NCBI GenBank assembly: GCA_031262225.1
Contig: JAISIC010000059.1
Coordinates: 1-57,387, forward strand
Direction: 5' to 3'
From: Ruminococcus sp.
GTDB lineage: Bacteria > Bacillota > Clostridia > Oscillospirales > Ruminococcaceae
Length of the DNA stretch: 57,387 bases
Shown here: piece after piece, positions 43,096 through 52,048 of the stretch
Numbering within the stretch: position 1 is the first letter of the stretch
How the letters are laid out: each line of letters opens with the position of its first letter
Translations under genes and position numbers: made by a program
Notes under the pieces: generated by a model
What the model saw: the letters and a program-made list of their open reading frames with translations, nothing else
Told to the model about the DNA's origin: nothing
Databases searched by the model: none

Positions 43096-43289
43096 GTGAA
43101 AATGTTGAAAACGATTCGGTAATTTTATCTATATTGCACATTTTTTAGACGTTAATTTGTAAAATATAACGAATTTAATTTGTTCATAAAATATCAATGA
43201 AATTCGTCGTAAAACATGATACTATTAATATATATACACTATAATTGATAGTTCTATGCCCACATATATAACATATTTTGGAGGAAGCC

Positions 43290-45740
43290 TTGAAAAAATC
43301 TCGTAGGGTTATCCGTTCAAGCACATATATCCTTGCCGCCGCCTGTATACTTCTTTACGGGATATATGCGGCTTTTGCCTATGCTCTGTCGCTCCTGTCA
43401 AGTGAGACACAGACACGCACGCGTATAAACGACATCGGCACCCTTGCTGTCGGTGTGGTTGCCGACTATCTTGATGAAAAGGCGGAGTCGGTTGCTCAGA
43501 TTTCGAGCAGACCCGATGCTGTCGATTTCATCATGGATCTTCGCACACGCGGCGGCGTGGTGATGACCACCGGCAAATATATCCCCATCCATCGCCTCAT
43601 GGAGACAACGGGGAACCTCAACTCCGATGTGAGGACAGCCTTTGCTCTTGATAACGGCACGGGAAACCTTGTAAACGGCAGGGGCGATTTTGTATCGCAC
43701 GCGATCTTCGATCTTCGCCAGCAGCCGTGGTTTATAAACGCCGTTTCGGCAAGCGACACTAACGAATATATCGTCACCTCTGTTCATGAAAGTATTTTCG
43801 ATGAGGGCGTGAGAGTTTTTTCCCTGCTTATCCCCGTATCTGAAAATAAAAACGTTGTGGGATATTACGGCGTTGAAATCGACGCTTCAATGATATCGCA
43901 CATGATGAACAGCTATATCCTCTCCGCCGATTCCTTCCCGATTATCTCCACCTCCGCAGGAGAGGTAATCTATGCACCGTCGGGGAACTCCGATTTTGCA
44001 GATCGTTATGACGTCACAAAGCCGCCGATATCTGAATTTTTATCCCATCAGAGCGGACTTTCCCAGCTTTCAAATTCATATATAGGCAACGACAATAAAC
44101 CGATTTTTTATTACTTCGATTCCTATTCGATTCCGAACTGGTCGGTGCTTGTTGTCTTCGACGAGGCGGGAATTTCGGGCGGAAGCCTGACAATATTCGC
44201 ACTTGAAGCCTCTGTGCTCCTCCTTTTGGTCGCACTCTTCTTCATCATCATTAACAGCATTATGCGAGATAAACTCGCACTCATCTCCCCCATCGCGAAG
44301 GAACTTTCCGACTTCGGTGCCGGGAACTTCAAGACAAGAATCAACTCCGAAAAGGGCGGCGAGCTCGGATTTGCTTCAAGGGCTCTTGACGCCTTGGGAC
44401 GGGAACTTTCCGAAAAGACGCAGGCGGCGGAAAGCTTCCGCTACACAGACCCGACAACAGGGCTTTCAAACCGTGTCAGACTTTATGAATGTATCGAAGA
44501 GCATATCTCTTCGCGTTCGGATGAAAGCAACTCCTTCGCCGTGTTATTTATCGACCTTGATAACTTCAAGTGGCTCAACGAGACATACGGGCATAAGTTC
44601 GGCGATGATGCGCTTTCGGTATTTGCAAAGGTTATGACCGATGCTGTCACCCCCGAATCACAGGCGTTCCGCTATTCGGGCGACGAGTTTATCCTCGTTT
44701 ATGACTACACAGTCCGCGAGGATCTCGACAGCTTCACCGAAAAGCTTCGTGCCGCCTTTTCAAAGCCTTTCCGCGTTCAAAACGACAAGATATATTTCCG
44801 CTTCTCCTGCGGTATAGCTCTTTACCCCGACAACGGACTTACCGCCGACGACATTCTCCGTCAGGCGGCATCCGCACTGTCTGCAGCTAAGGCTATGGGT
44901 AAAAACTGTTCAGCATTTGTTCCGGAAGACGAGGGTGCAGGTCCTAAGAAGGCATATATAGCACAGGTGCTTTCACACGCACTCCACAACAGAGAACTTT
45001 ATCTGCACTATCAGCCGATAATAAGCATGGAGACAAACACCATCTACGGCTTTGAGGCACTGCTTCGCTGGGAATCGGCAGAGTTCGGCAACATTCCGCC
45101 CTCTGATTTCATCAAGGTTGCGGAGGAGTCGGGCGAAATCGTTCAGATCGGTATGTGGATTTTAGAAAACGCCTGCAGGTTTATTCAGCGTGTGAACAAA
45201 GAATATAACAGAGATATCGTTATATCCGTCAATGTCAGCCCTGTTCAGCTTCGCAAACGCGATTATATCGAACATATCCGAAATGTGCTTGCCATATCCC
45301 GCATCAATCCCGCGAACATTCAGCTTGAGATAACAGAGGGCAACCTTGTTGACTTCATTGATAATAAAAATGATACCCTTGAAGAGGTTATTGCAACCGG
45401 CATAACCCTTGCTCTTGATGATTTCGGCAACGGCTACAGTTCGCTTAACTATCTTAAAAATCTGCCTGTGAAGGCTTTGAAAATAAGCAAAATGTTCATC
45501 AGCGAAAACCCGGACGAAAAGAGTGAGGCTATCACCGCTTCGACAATCGAGCTGGTTCACTCCCTCGGGCTTATCATCGTGGTTGAGGGCGTTGAGTCAA
45601 GGGAGCAGTACGAAAAGCTCAAATCAATGCACTGCGACTACATCCAAGGCTACCTCTTCTCAAAGCCCCTGCCCGAAGATCGTGCAATTCAGTTTATTCC
45701 GCAGTATGAAAGTTTGCACGGGGGCACGAGTGCCCTTTGA
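43290..45740 (+). CDS. Cache-HAMP-GGDEF-EAL cyclic-di-GMP turnover protein
   Basis: An 816-residue membrane sensor. A first helix (about 5-30), an extracellular dCache-like ligand domain (30-300), a second helix (LTIFALEASVLLLLVALFFII), HAMP, GGDEF (FRYSGDEF near residue 463, with IDLDNFKWLNETYGHKFGDD) and EAL (YGFEALLRW near 588, with ISVNVSPVQL, LEITEG, LDDFGNGYSS, VVEGVES and QGYLFSKPL). The cyclase motif is SGDEF, an active variant in many proteins, and the EAL residues are largely present, so both activities are possible. The start is TTG 43290, seven bases after GGAGG. Its last codons (HGGTSAL) are encoded by repeat copy C. Confidence 0.9.
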   Translation: MKKSRRVIRSSTYILAAACILLYGIYAAFAYALSLLSSETQTRTRINDIGTLAVGVVADYLDEKAESVAQISSRPDAVDFIMDLRTRGGVVMTTGKYIPIHRLMETTGNLNSDVRTAFALDNGTGNLVNGRGDFVSHAIFDLRQQPWFINAVSASDTNEYIVTSVHESIFDEGVRVFSLLIPVSENKNVVGYYGVEIDASMISHMMNSYILSADSFPIISTSAGEVIYAPSGNSDFADRYDVTKPPISEFLSHQSGLSQLSNSYIGNDNKPIFYYFDSYSIPNWSVLVVFDEAGISGGSLTIFALEASVLLLLVALFFIIINSIMRDKLALISPIAKELSDFGAGNFKTRINSEKGGELGFASRALDALGRELSEKTQAAESFRYTDPTTGLSNRVRLYECIEEHISSRSDESNSFAVLFIDLDNFKWLNETYGHKFGDDALSVFAKVMTDAVTPESQAFRYSGDEFILVYDYTVREDLDSFTEKLRAAFSKPFRVQNDKIYFRFSCGIALYPDNGLTADDILRQAASALSAAKAMGKNCSAFVPEDEGAGPKKAYIAQVLSHALHNRELYLHYQPIISMETNTIYGFEALLRWESAEFGNIPPSDFIKVAEESGEIVQIGMWILENACRFIQRVNKEYNRDIVISVNVSPVQLRKRDYIEHIRNVLAISRINPANIQLEITEGNLVDFIDNKNDTLEEVIATGITLALDDFGNGYSSLNYLKNLPVKALKISKMFISENPDEKSEAITASTIELVHSLGLIIVVEGVESREQYEKLKSMHCDYIQGYLFSKPLPEDRAIQFIPQYESLHGGTSAL

Positions 45741-45790
45741 TTGCCGTCCAAACCCTTTCCGCGTTTTATAGAAACTTGCGTGTAATTCGT
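45718..45790 (+). repeat. dispersed ~70-bp repeat, copy C
   Basis: Hairpin GGGGCACGAGTGCCC (45721-45735), then GCCGTCCAAACCCTTTCCGC, GTTTTATAGAAA and CTTGCGTGTAATTCG. It starts inside the end of the GGDEF-EAL gene and supplies its last seven codons and stop. Confidence 0.75.
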
Positions 45791-45806
45791 GAATATTGGT
45801 TAAGGT

Positions 45807-46430
45807 TTAATATCCGTTTAGATGAGCTTTCCTAATCACCCCCGGAAAATCCTTATAACAAAAATTCATATCCACGTCCCCGGTGATTCCGGGGACTTTT
45901 TCTTCCCATGAATATTGATGAACGGCGTAGTTTTTACAATGTGCCGGCTTTTGTCCGCCGACGCGTGCAACCCATGCGGAGTACGTTTCCGGAATCGTCT
46001 TTTCAAGATTCGTCGCAAAGAAACTGTCAAAGCTGTAAACCCCTGCAAAGTATCCGGCCGCTTCAATACAGCCGCAAAATGCTTTGGTGATTTCGGTGCA
46101 GAGTTCTTTGGTTAAGGGTATCTGACAGCCGTCCTCAATGTCAAAATAAATCGGATAAAGCGGCTTGCAGTTTTTGATTATCTTTAAGCACACTGCCGCC
46201 TCTTTTCGGGCATCTGCCGGCGTTTTCGCGTATGAATACCAGTAGATTCCGTAGGGCATCCCGACCGCCTCGCAACCCTTTATGTTAGCGTCAAAACATT
46301 TATCTTTTTGTGACAGCACTTTACCGTAACCGGCTCTGATAATAGCACCATCTATGCCGGAAGCCTTAACCTTTGCCCAGTCGATAACGCCGTTGTGGTG
46401 CGAAACGTCTATTAACATCTTCTCCATCAT
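45807..46430 (-). CDS. GH25 lysozyme family endolysin (prophage remnant)
   Basis: About 207 residues forming a single GH25 muramidase domain: DVSHHNGVIDWAKVKASGIDGAIIRAGYG at the start, YFDIEDG carrying the catalytic acids, and WEEKVPGITGDVDMNFCY near the end. It cleaves the MurNAc-GlcNAc bond of peptidoglycan. No signal peptide is present, as expected for a holin-dependent phage endolysin, and no cell-wall-binding repeats are seen. The start is ATG 46430 (46427 also possible) behind TAGGG, overlapping the holin stop region. It forms the lysis cassette with the adjacent holin. Confidence 0.88.
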   Translation of the reverse strand: MMEKMLIDVSHHNGVIDWAKVKASGIDGAIIRAGYGKVLSQKDKCFDANIKGCEAVGMPYGIYWYSYAKTPADARKEAAVCLKIIKNCKPLYPIYFDIEDGCQIPLTKELCTEITKAFCGCIEAAGYFAGVYSFDSFFATNLEKTIPETYSAWVARVGGQKPAHCKNYAVHQYSWEEKVPGITGDVDMNFCYKDFPGVIRKAHLNGY

Positions 46431-46434
46431 ATCC

Positions 46435-46824
46435 CTACTTCCCTTCTTTGAGCTGTGCCAAAATATCGGCGATTTTTTTGGGCACCGGGAGCCCCAAACT
46501 GCCGCAGTTTTCAAGGATTGATATCCCCTCGTTTGCGATATAAAAAATCGTCGCCAAGTCCCTGACCATGTCGCCGGTTTTCACCACATAAAGGTCTAAA
46601 ATATGTCCGAGTGCGACGATTAAAAGCATGATTATTTTTTTGGTGATACCCTTCGCACCGATCTCGGACGACACCTTTTTTTGAGCGATGGCGGCGGCAA
46701 TTCCGCTTATATAATCAGCGGCAATAAACACGATTAAAGCGATTAAAAGACCGGACCACGAGCCGAATAAAAACACTGTCACCGAAAATAAAACCGATAA
46801 AAAAGCCTGAATAAAATCTTTCAT
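46435..46824 (-). CDS. phage holin (phage_holin_4/Cph1 family)
   Basis: A 129-residue protein with three to four hydrophobic segments (VLFSVTVFLFGSWSGLLIALIVFIAADYISG, KIIMLLIVALGHILDLYVV, LATIFYIANEGISILENCG). The family motif ADYISGI...IGAKGITKKI is clear. It permeabilises the membrane so that the endolysin reaches the wall. GGAGG precedes the ATG, which overlaps the tail-protein stop by 4 bp. Confidence 0.85.
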   Translation of the reverse strand: MKDFIQAFLSVLFSVTVFLFGSWSGLLIALIVFIAADYISGIAAAIAQKKVSSEIGAKGITKKIIMLLIVALGHILDLYVVKTGDMVRDLATIFYIANEGISILENCGSLGLPVPKKIADILAQLKEGK

Positions 46825-48822
46825 TCTGTACCTCCATTAAAAGCCTCAATTGCATTGTTAATATCGAAACGGTTATAAGAAAAATCCTGTGCCTCTGTTC
46901 CTCTCGGATATTGCCCCAATAAAACTGTCGCGTTTGAGTAGATTCCACTGTAGTTGCGGGTCGGACAAAAGGCAAGTTGATTGTTCGTAATGGCTGAAAT
47001 CTTGACAAATTTCTGTGCCGGCGTTCCGATTTCATCGGTATAAACCTCTGCGTAATTTCCGCCGAAACCGGTGCCGCCCGAAGCGGTTTGATTATATCCT
47101 ATATTGAAGGTAAAATACCAGTATTCATAGACGATTTCGGATGAAAAATCGAAATTGAAAGTGAACGGCACCATGTCGCCGCCCTTTATATTGCTTTTGA
47201 TTTGAATATTTGAAGCTATTGCCGTCGGGTTATCATCGCCTGTGTTATAGCCGTAAATATTGATGATTGTTGCTGTAAGCTGTACAGCATTTTCGACTAT
47301 GCCGTTTCGGTTTCCGGATATAAAATACCCCGAAAGCGAAAAGGATGATAACATCTTCGGTTCGGTATAATAAAATCCGACAGCATGATTAACAGAAGAA
47401 AACTTGTTCCAAACATTCGCCGCCATAAAGGGATAAAGGTCATCCATACTCTGTACACCATCACCTCCCTCCGGTGCGGCGGAAAAAAGTTCGTTAAGGG
47501 CACCGACAAGGTCTTTGCTTTCGGTCAGAAGGGTGTCAGGGTTAAGCTTGATTTCATCGATTTTTTGCAGATTCAAAATGTCGCCCGAAATCGCCGGCTC
47601 GTCATCTTCATTGCTTTTCATAACCGCCTTGTGCAGGTCGTTTGAGATTGCAATTGCACCCTCCGACATAATGGTCATATCCCCGAAACGTTCGCCGACA
47701 GCGATTTTGTCATGAAGCTGTCTTTGCATTTCGCCCGAATAGTTCCATTCGTCTTCGCTTGCATAAACGCAGGAAAGCTTTGAATATAAGCCGCTCTTTT
47801 TTATATATGTCTTTATGCTGTTGACAGTAAACTCCTCGCCCTCAAGGGTAACAAGAGCTGTCGCACTGGGAATAAACTCAGTTTTAACCAGTGCTTCAAA
47901 CGGCTTACAGATAAGCCCGTTAAGCCGCCCGGAAACAGCGGTGCAGAGGTCTTCGGAGGCGAATGGGGTTTCGGCTTTAACCGTCTGTGAAAATCCGCCC
48001 GCACCGTTCACAAAAATTTCTCCCTTGTTGGTGAGGATGACTTTGCTGACCGTTTTATTAAAGCCGCGTTTAACGGGGGTTAAAAGAGTTGCATCGCCGA
48101 TTGCGGTGAAGCTCTGCTCGAAGGGACAGATGCGAAGATTGCCGTCATATTCACGAAAATTGCAGAAGAGGGCTTTCGCGATATTTTCAAGAAGGGTGAG
48201 GCAGTTTTTGCCCATCACCATTCCCTTTTCAAGATAGGGAAGTGCACTCAGCACAGTCATATCTTGATATGTCATGCCGAAGCCGCCGACTGCCGCAATC
48301 CGATTCAAAACGGTCTGTATGGATATTTTGCCGTCATCGTCAAAATCATCATCGACAAAGTCGGAAGGACAATCAAGACTGTGTATGCGGGAGCGGCAGA
48401 CAAGTTTAATGCGGTTGCCGCTTTTTTCACGCCGCGATATGTAAAACTTCGCGGCAGGGGGATAGATTCCGGGCGTGGTTATTTTCACCTCCGCGTTTTC
48501 GGCGGGGATGAAAAAATCGGAGAAGATTATGACGGTCAGAGTGCTTTCGATAACACCGGAAAGGGCTGTGCCGGAAACGGTCTCTTCGATTGTTATGTCA
48601 CCGACATTGTCATAGGTCACACCATCAATTTCGACAGCGTTGTCAAAGACGGTCGCCCGAGAAATAACCCTCGGACACGAACCGCAAAACCATGTTCCAG
48701 TAGATGCCGTCAGAGCGTTCCGTCACAGCGGTGAGGGTTATCTCGGGAGCATCAAAAAAAGCAGTAACTTCCTCCCCGCAAAATGTGTACTGTACGAGGA
48801 TGGTACCTTTCGGATTTATTTG
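46821..48822 (-). pseudogene. phage tail/baseplate-like structural gene, frameshifted and 5'-truncated
   Basis: The main frame (46821-48620, 599 codons, beginning at a GTG without a convincing ribosome binding site) encodes a phage structural-type protein (ISRREKSGNRIKLVCRSR..., VGALNELFSAAP...). Upstream, another frame, offset by one base, reads on from 48822 to a TGA at 48643-48645 (GTILVQYTFCGEEVTAFF... VSEGYFSGDRL). The two join smoothly if one base is added or lost near 48650-48665. No start codon lies before the fragment; an in-frame TGA is at 48823-48825. This looks like the decayed edge of a prophage of which only tail, holin and endolysin remain. Confidence 0.65.
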
Positions 48823-48884
48823 TCAAGGACATAGTGGGAATGTTTACAGAATGTTTATTTTTTATGCTCAGCTTTACCACTAAA

Positions 48885-48922
48885 CAAAAAAACGCCTCAA
48901 CGATAATAAACACTGAGACGTT
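48885..48922 (-). terminator. rho-independent terminator of the accessory operon
   Basis: On the minus strand AACGTCTCA (48922-48914) pairs with TGAGGCGTT (48899-48891) with one G-U pair, followed by TTTTT. It lies about 40 bp after the TIR gene and ends the 49-56 kb gene run. Confidence 0.8.
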
Positions 48923-48960
48923 ATTAAGTATTATGAAATTTATAGGATAACTGCTATTGA

Positions 48961-49662
48961 CTATCGTATTTTATCCAAATTCTTAAGATCGGAGATTCTT
49001 TCAAAATCCTTTATCAAATCATCAATTGGATACATAAACGATACGCTCTCATTCATACTACTTGTTTTGTTAATCATCATATTTGCAACTAACAGTTCAA
49101 AATAAATCCAAGGCGACCCTGTAAACACATCGCCGATATTTTCTTCTAAAGTGGATTCACTACTTTTAATGAAAATGAACTTTTTGGTATCTCGAATCAT
49201 TTTCATTAATGATGTTGCTAACATAATGTGCACATTTGTTTGTGTATAGCTTAGCTCTTCTCTGCTTAAACTAAATTGACTTTTAATTCGATTAATTATT
49301 TTTTTTGAGTATTCCCATACCAACGAATCTATGAAACAGTCTTTTTTATATTTTTCTTTTATATATAGCGATAAAGCTATAGCATCATCTTCGTTCTCGT
49401 GAGAATGAGAAATAAATATGTCAAAAGGTTTTTGAGAAAAACAATCGTCCATTAGTTGCGCAGCATCAACGCTGTTTAGCACTTCGTCAATTGGTATAAG
49501 ATAGTCATTAATTCCTTCAACAAAAAACTCTCTTTTCTGTTTTCCGCCATCATCTTCATCAATTACGTTAAAATAACTCTCTATCCCTTCATACCTTATA
49601 GAATCTATAACACTTATAGGAATATAGAAAGCTTTGTGTTGTTCTTTTGAATTACGCATCAT
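48961..49662 (-). CDS. TIR domain-containing protein
   Basis: About 233 residues. An N-terminal region of some 85 residues (FYIPISVIDSIRYEG...) precedes a TIR-like domain: PFDIFISHSHENEDDAIALSLYIKEKY (beta-A/box 1), CFIDSLVWEYSKKI, a FIFIKSSESTL strand and SPWIYFELLVANMM. In that last motif the Glu matches the catalytic glutamate of NAD-cleaving TIRs. Prokaryotic TIR proteins commonly act as NADases in phage defence. The start is ATG 49662 behind GGAGG; TTG 49674 is part of the Shine-Dalgarno region. It is the last gene of the island, four bases after the 2TM partner. Confidence 0.78.
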   Translation of the reverse strand: MMRNSKEQHKAFYIPISVIDSIRYEGIESYFNVIDEDDGGKQKREFFVEGINDYLIPIDEVLNSVDAAQLMDDCFSQKPFDIFISHSHENEDDAIALSLYIKEKYKKDCFIDSLVWEYSKKIINRIKSQFSLSREELSYTQTNVHIMLATSLMKMIRDTKKFIFIKSSESTLEENIGDVFTGSPWIYFELLVANMMINKTSSMNESVSFMYPIDDLIKDFERISDLKNLDKIR

Positions 49663-49677
49663 ATTTACCTCCAAAAA

Positions 49678-50157
49678 TCACATTAAAAATATTCCCCATA
49701 CTAACAATAGTGAACTTATTATAAAAATAATACCGTAAAAACTCATAATTGATGTTGAAAAGAAAGCTTGCCGTAATTTATCTTTATCAGTCTTGCTATT
49801 TTTCGTCGGGTTTATATTTAAGAATTTTTTCGCTTCTGGTATCAAGTTAATAGTTTCATTATAATTCTTCCTAAACCCGCGTTCTATCTTAAGATAATAA
49901 GCATCTAAAATAGACAACATAACAGTAACTACAACCGCGATTGCGAACAGTGCAAATTGAGATATACTGAGAGAAATTCCGCATAAAGCTGCGACCAAAG
50001 TTATTGTCCAGCCTTTTACAAGAGAGCATTTGTCTGACATTCTTTTTATATTTGCTTGTAAAATGTCAACAGCTTTAAATAAAAATTCTTTCTCTGTGTC
50101 AGTATAAGTAGTCGACTTCCGAGTTTCGTCGTTTGTTGTGTTTTCATTATCGCTCAT
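49678..50157 (-). CDS. multi-helix membrane protein paired with TIR (SLATT-like)
   Basis: A 159-residue protein. A charged N-terminus leads to two adjacent helices (GWTITLVAALCGISLSI and FALFAIAVVVTVMLSILDAYYL), the conserved-looking DAYYLKIERGFRKNYNE segment, and a final helix (SFYGIIFIISSLLLVWGIFL). The helices-then-amphipathic arrangement recalls the SLATT-type 2TM effector domains that accompany nucleotide-second-messenger and TIR systems. That assignment is from memory of the family style, not a search. A good AGGTT site precedes ATG 50157. The TIR gene follows at once, implying a two-protein module. Confidence 0.6.
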   Translation of the reverse strand: MSDNENTTNDETRKSTTYTDTEKEFLFKAVDILQANIKRMSDKCSLVKGWTITLVAALCGISLSISQFALFAIAVVVTVMLSILDAYYLKIERGFRKNYNETINLIPEAKKFLNINPTKNSKTDKDKLRQAFFSTSIMSFYGIIFIISSLLLVWGIFLM

Positions 50158-50255
50158 ATCGTAAACCTCGTTTCATAAAATGGATACTCTGTCTACTTTT
50201 TATAGTTTAATTATTTTTTCAAATGCTTCAAAATTAAAAGTGAAATAAATTAGAG

Positions 50256-50723
50256 CTATTTCATAAAACGTTTTACAGCCACTCCACCGACAATTAAAGC
50301 TGCCAAACCAGCTACACCTGCAAAAATTGTTTTTGTTAGGTTTATTTGATGTTCTTTGTTTGAAAGGTTTACCTCATTTTGGTCTTTAGCTATCTGTTGC
50401 GATATTTTAATAAATTCCATACGCATATCAGCATCGAAAGCATCATCTTTTGCCATTTCAAGGCAAGTGTCAATAATCTTCTGATAAGATTCATATATGG
50501 GTTTATAACTTTCTTTATCCGATTCCATCATTGTCTCAATAATGGATTTTGTAGCGTGTAAAGATTGTTCAAGGACAAATGGGTACTTTTGAAAAACCTG
50601 TGCTAAATATGCTGGGTCTAATTCGTGTGAATGAGCTAAAAAGCTCTTAACGCTTTCAGGATCGTTAAAAAAAGTATCCTCATCGTCAATGCTAAAATAT
50701 TCCCTTGCTTCTGCTTCGAGCAT
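50256..50723 (-). CDS. hypothetical tail-anchored helical protein
   Basis: A 155-residue acidic, helical protein with a single C-terminal membrane helix (TIFAGVAGLAALIVGGVAV) ending in a short basic tail KRFMK, so the bulk faces the cytoplasm. Coiled-coil-like stretches cover residues 60-125. AAGGTGG precedes ATG 50723. It follows the Gly-zipper gene by about 33 bp. Not recognised as a named family. Confidence 0.65.
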   Translation of the reverse strand: MLEAEAREYFSIDDEDTFFNDPESVKSFLAHSHELDPAYLAQVFQKYPFVLEQSLHATKSIIETMMESDKESYKPIYESYQKIIDTCLEMAKDDAFDADMRMEFIKISQQIAKDQNEVNLSNKEHQINLTKTIFAGVAGLAALIVGGVAVKRFMK

Positions 50724-50756
50724 TTTAATACCACCTTTATTTTTTTAGTTACTATT

Positions 50757-51773
50757 TTATGATATTGACATCATAATTTTTGCGGCTTTATTTAGTGTGC
50801 TGTCAAAATCGTCGCGGTTAATAGTATTAACTTCATTCACCTCAGACTGCTTAACAAGCTTCACTTTGCACATCTCATAAAGAAGTCCGACTAAAAGCGT
50901 TGTGTTTTCCGCATTAAGCTGTTCTTCACGTGAGAAGTTATTCCAGTTTGTCGTTCTTAAAACAGTTCTCTCTAAATTATTGAATCTTGAAAGGTATTCG
51001 CTGTAAACCTTATTAAGCGAAGCGTGATATTTTGAAGCTACAGTGTCCAGATTAATGAGATACTCTCATATCTCATCGATTATAATCTCATTTTCTACTG
51101 TCTGCTCCATTGCCTTATCTGCTTTGTTTGACACGTTAGATCCCGCAATAGCGAAAATCACACCGCCTATAAGAAGTCCAACCCCTAATGTAGAAGCTCC
51201 GAGGATTGTTGTGCCGAGTGCGACACCGCCGCCGCCTGCGGCTAATGCTCCGCCTCCGAGTGCGGCAAGAGTAGCGTTTGTTGCGGCAACACCCGATAAT
51301 GAAGCTATAGCTGTTCCAGTCGAAGCTGTTCCGAGTGCCATTACGGCGGCAGTAGTAGCCCCGGCAGAAGCAAATCCTGCCGCTGTACCTACCGCAGCAC
51401 CGCCTAACCCGCCAAGCAAAAGAGTTGCTCCTACAGAGGCTTTCTGAATTTCTTCAGGTGTATATGCCGTTATATCAGCATTTCCAACGCTTAGACTTTT
51501 GAAATCCGGCTTGTTGTGTATTTTCGCCCACAATTCGGCAAAATCAGAGAAAGAGGATAATATCCTCATCTCCGTTGTCCCCAAGTCGTCCATCGTTTTT
51601 GTTGTTGTGTTATTGCTCTGCTCAAAACGTGCAATATTGCTCTCGTTTCGGTCTTTTGCGGAAGCAATTGTATCTTTTGCGTCTTTCATCTTAATACCGC
51701 CGTGGATTCCCGCTCCGACGCCGCCTGCAGCTGCAACACTTGCTGCTACACCAAGAATAATCGGTAATGCCAT
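50757..51773 (-). pseudogene. glycine-zipper membrane protein with an in-frame TGA at codon 236
   Basis: Residues 1-235 (MALPIILGVAASVAAAGGVGAG..., GATLLLGGLGGAAVGTAAGFASAG, GGGALAAGGGGVALGTTILG, LGVGLLIGGVIFAIAG) are Gly/Ala-rich with several glycine-zipper helices. They end at TGA 51068-51066. The same frame continues without a defect for 102 codons to 50757 (EYLINLDTVASKYHASLNKVYSEYL...). I recall this family in many Clostridia as single proteins of about 330-345 residues with just such a helical C-terminus. TGA is used as a normal stop elsewhere here (tyrA, for example). AGAGG precedes ATG 51773. Confidence 0.7.
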
Positions 51774-51775
51774 AA

Positions 51776-52048
51776 TTATGTGCCTCTCTTTAATCTTTGT
51801 CGCAAGGCATCACAAGCCTTGTGATTAGCTTCATAAAAATCTGATAATGTGTACGTATCGGAAAAATATAAACGATACATTTTATCGACGTTACATATCA
51901 GAGGTCGATTTTCGTAAATTGTGCAAAGGTTTGTGTCTGTATCAAGGTTACGGCAGATACCGTCGCCTCTGTCAAAGCCAACGGTATATTCGGATAGTCG
52001 AATACTACGGCAACACGCTCCGCAACGATTACAATCAAACCTATTCAA
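51776..52048 (-). CDS. YkgJ family cysteine cluster protein
   Basis: A 90-residue protein with the YkgJ/UPF0153 pattern: CNRCGACCRSI at the start, ICRNLD, LCTIYENRPLIC in the middle, and one later Cys. The eight or so Cys residues are expected to bind zinc or an iron-sulfur cluster. The function of the family is unknown. The start overlaps the end of the 499-residue gene by 8 bp, and the Gly-zipper gene begins 2 bp after the stop, so the three are translationally coupled. Confidence 0.8.
   Translation of the reverse strand: MNRFDCNRCGACCRSIRLSEYTVGFDRGDGICRNLDTDTNLCTIYENRPLICNVDKMYRLYFSDTYTLSDFYEANHKACDALRQRLKRGT

Noticed and set aside
48961-49662. Thoeris system
   Set aside because: A TIR protein is present but no SIR2/SLOG or macro-domain ThsA-type partner is encoded in the island.
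50757-51773. Selenocysteine at the in-frame TGA
   Set aside because: The family segment is not redox-like, no Cys is expected there, and no SECIS-like hairpin was obvious directly after the TGA.
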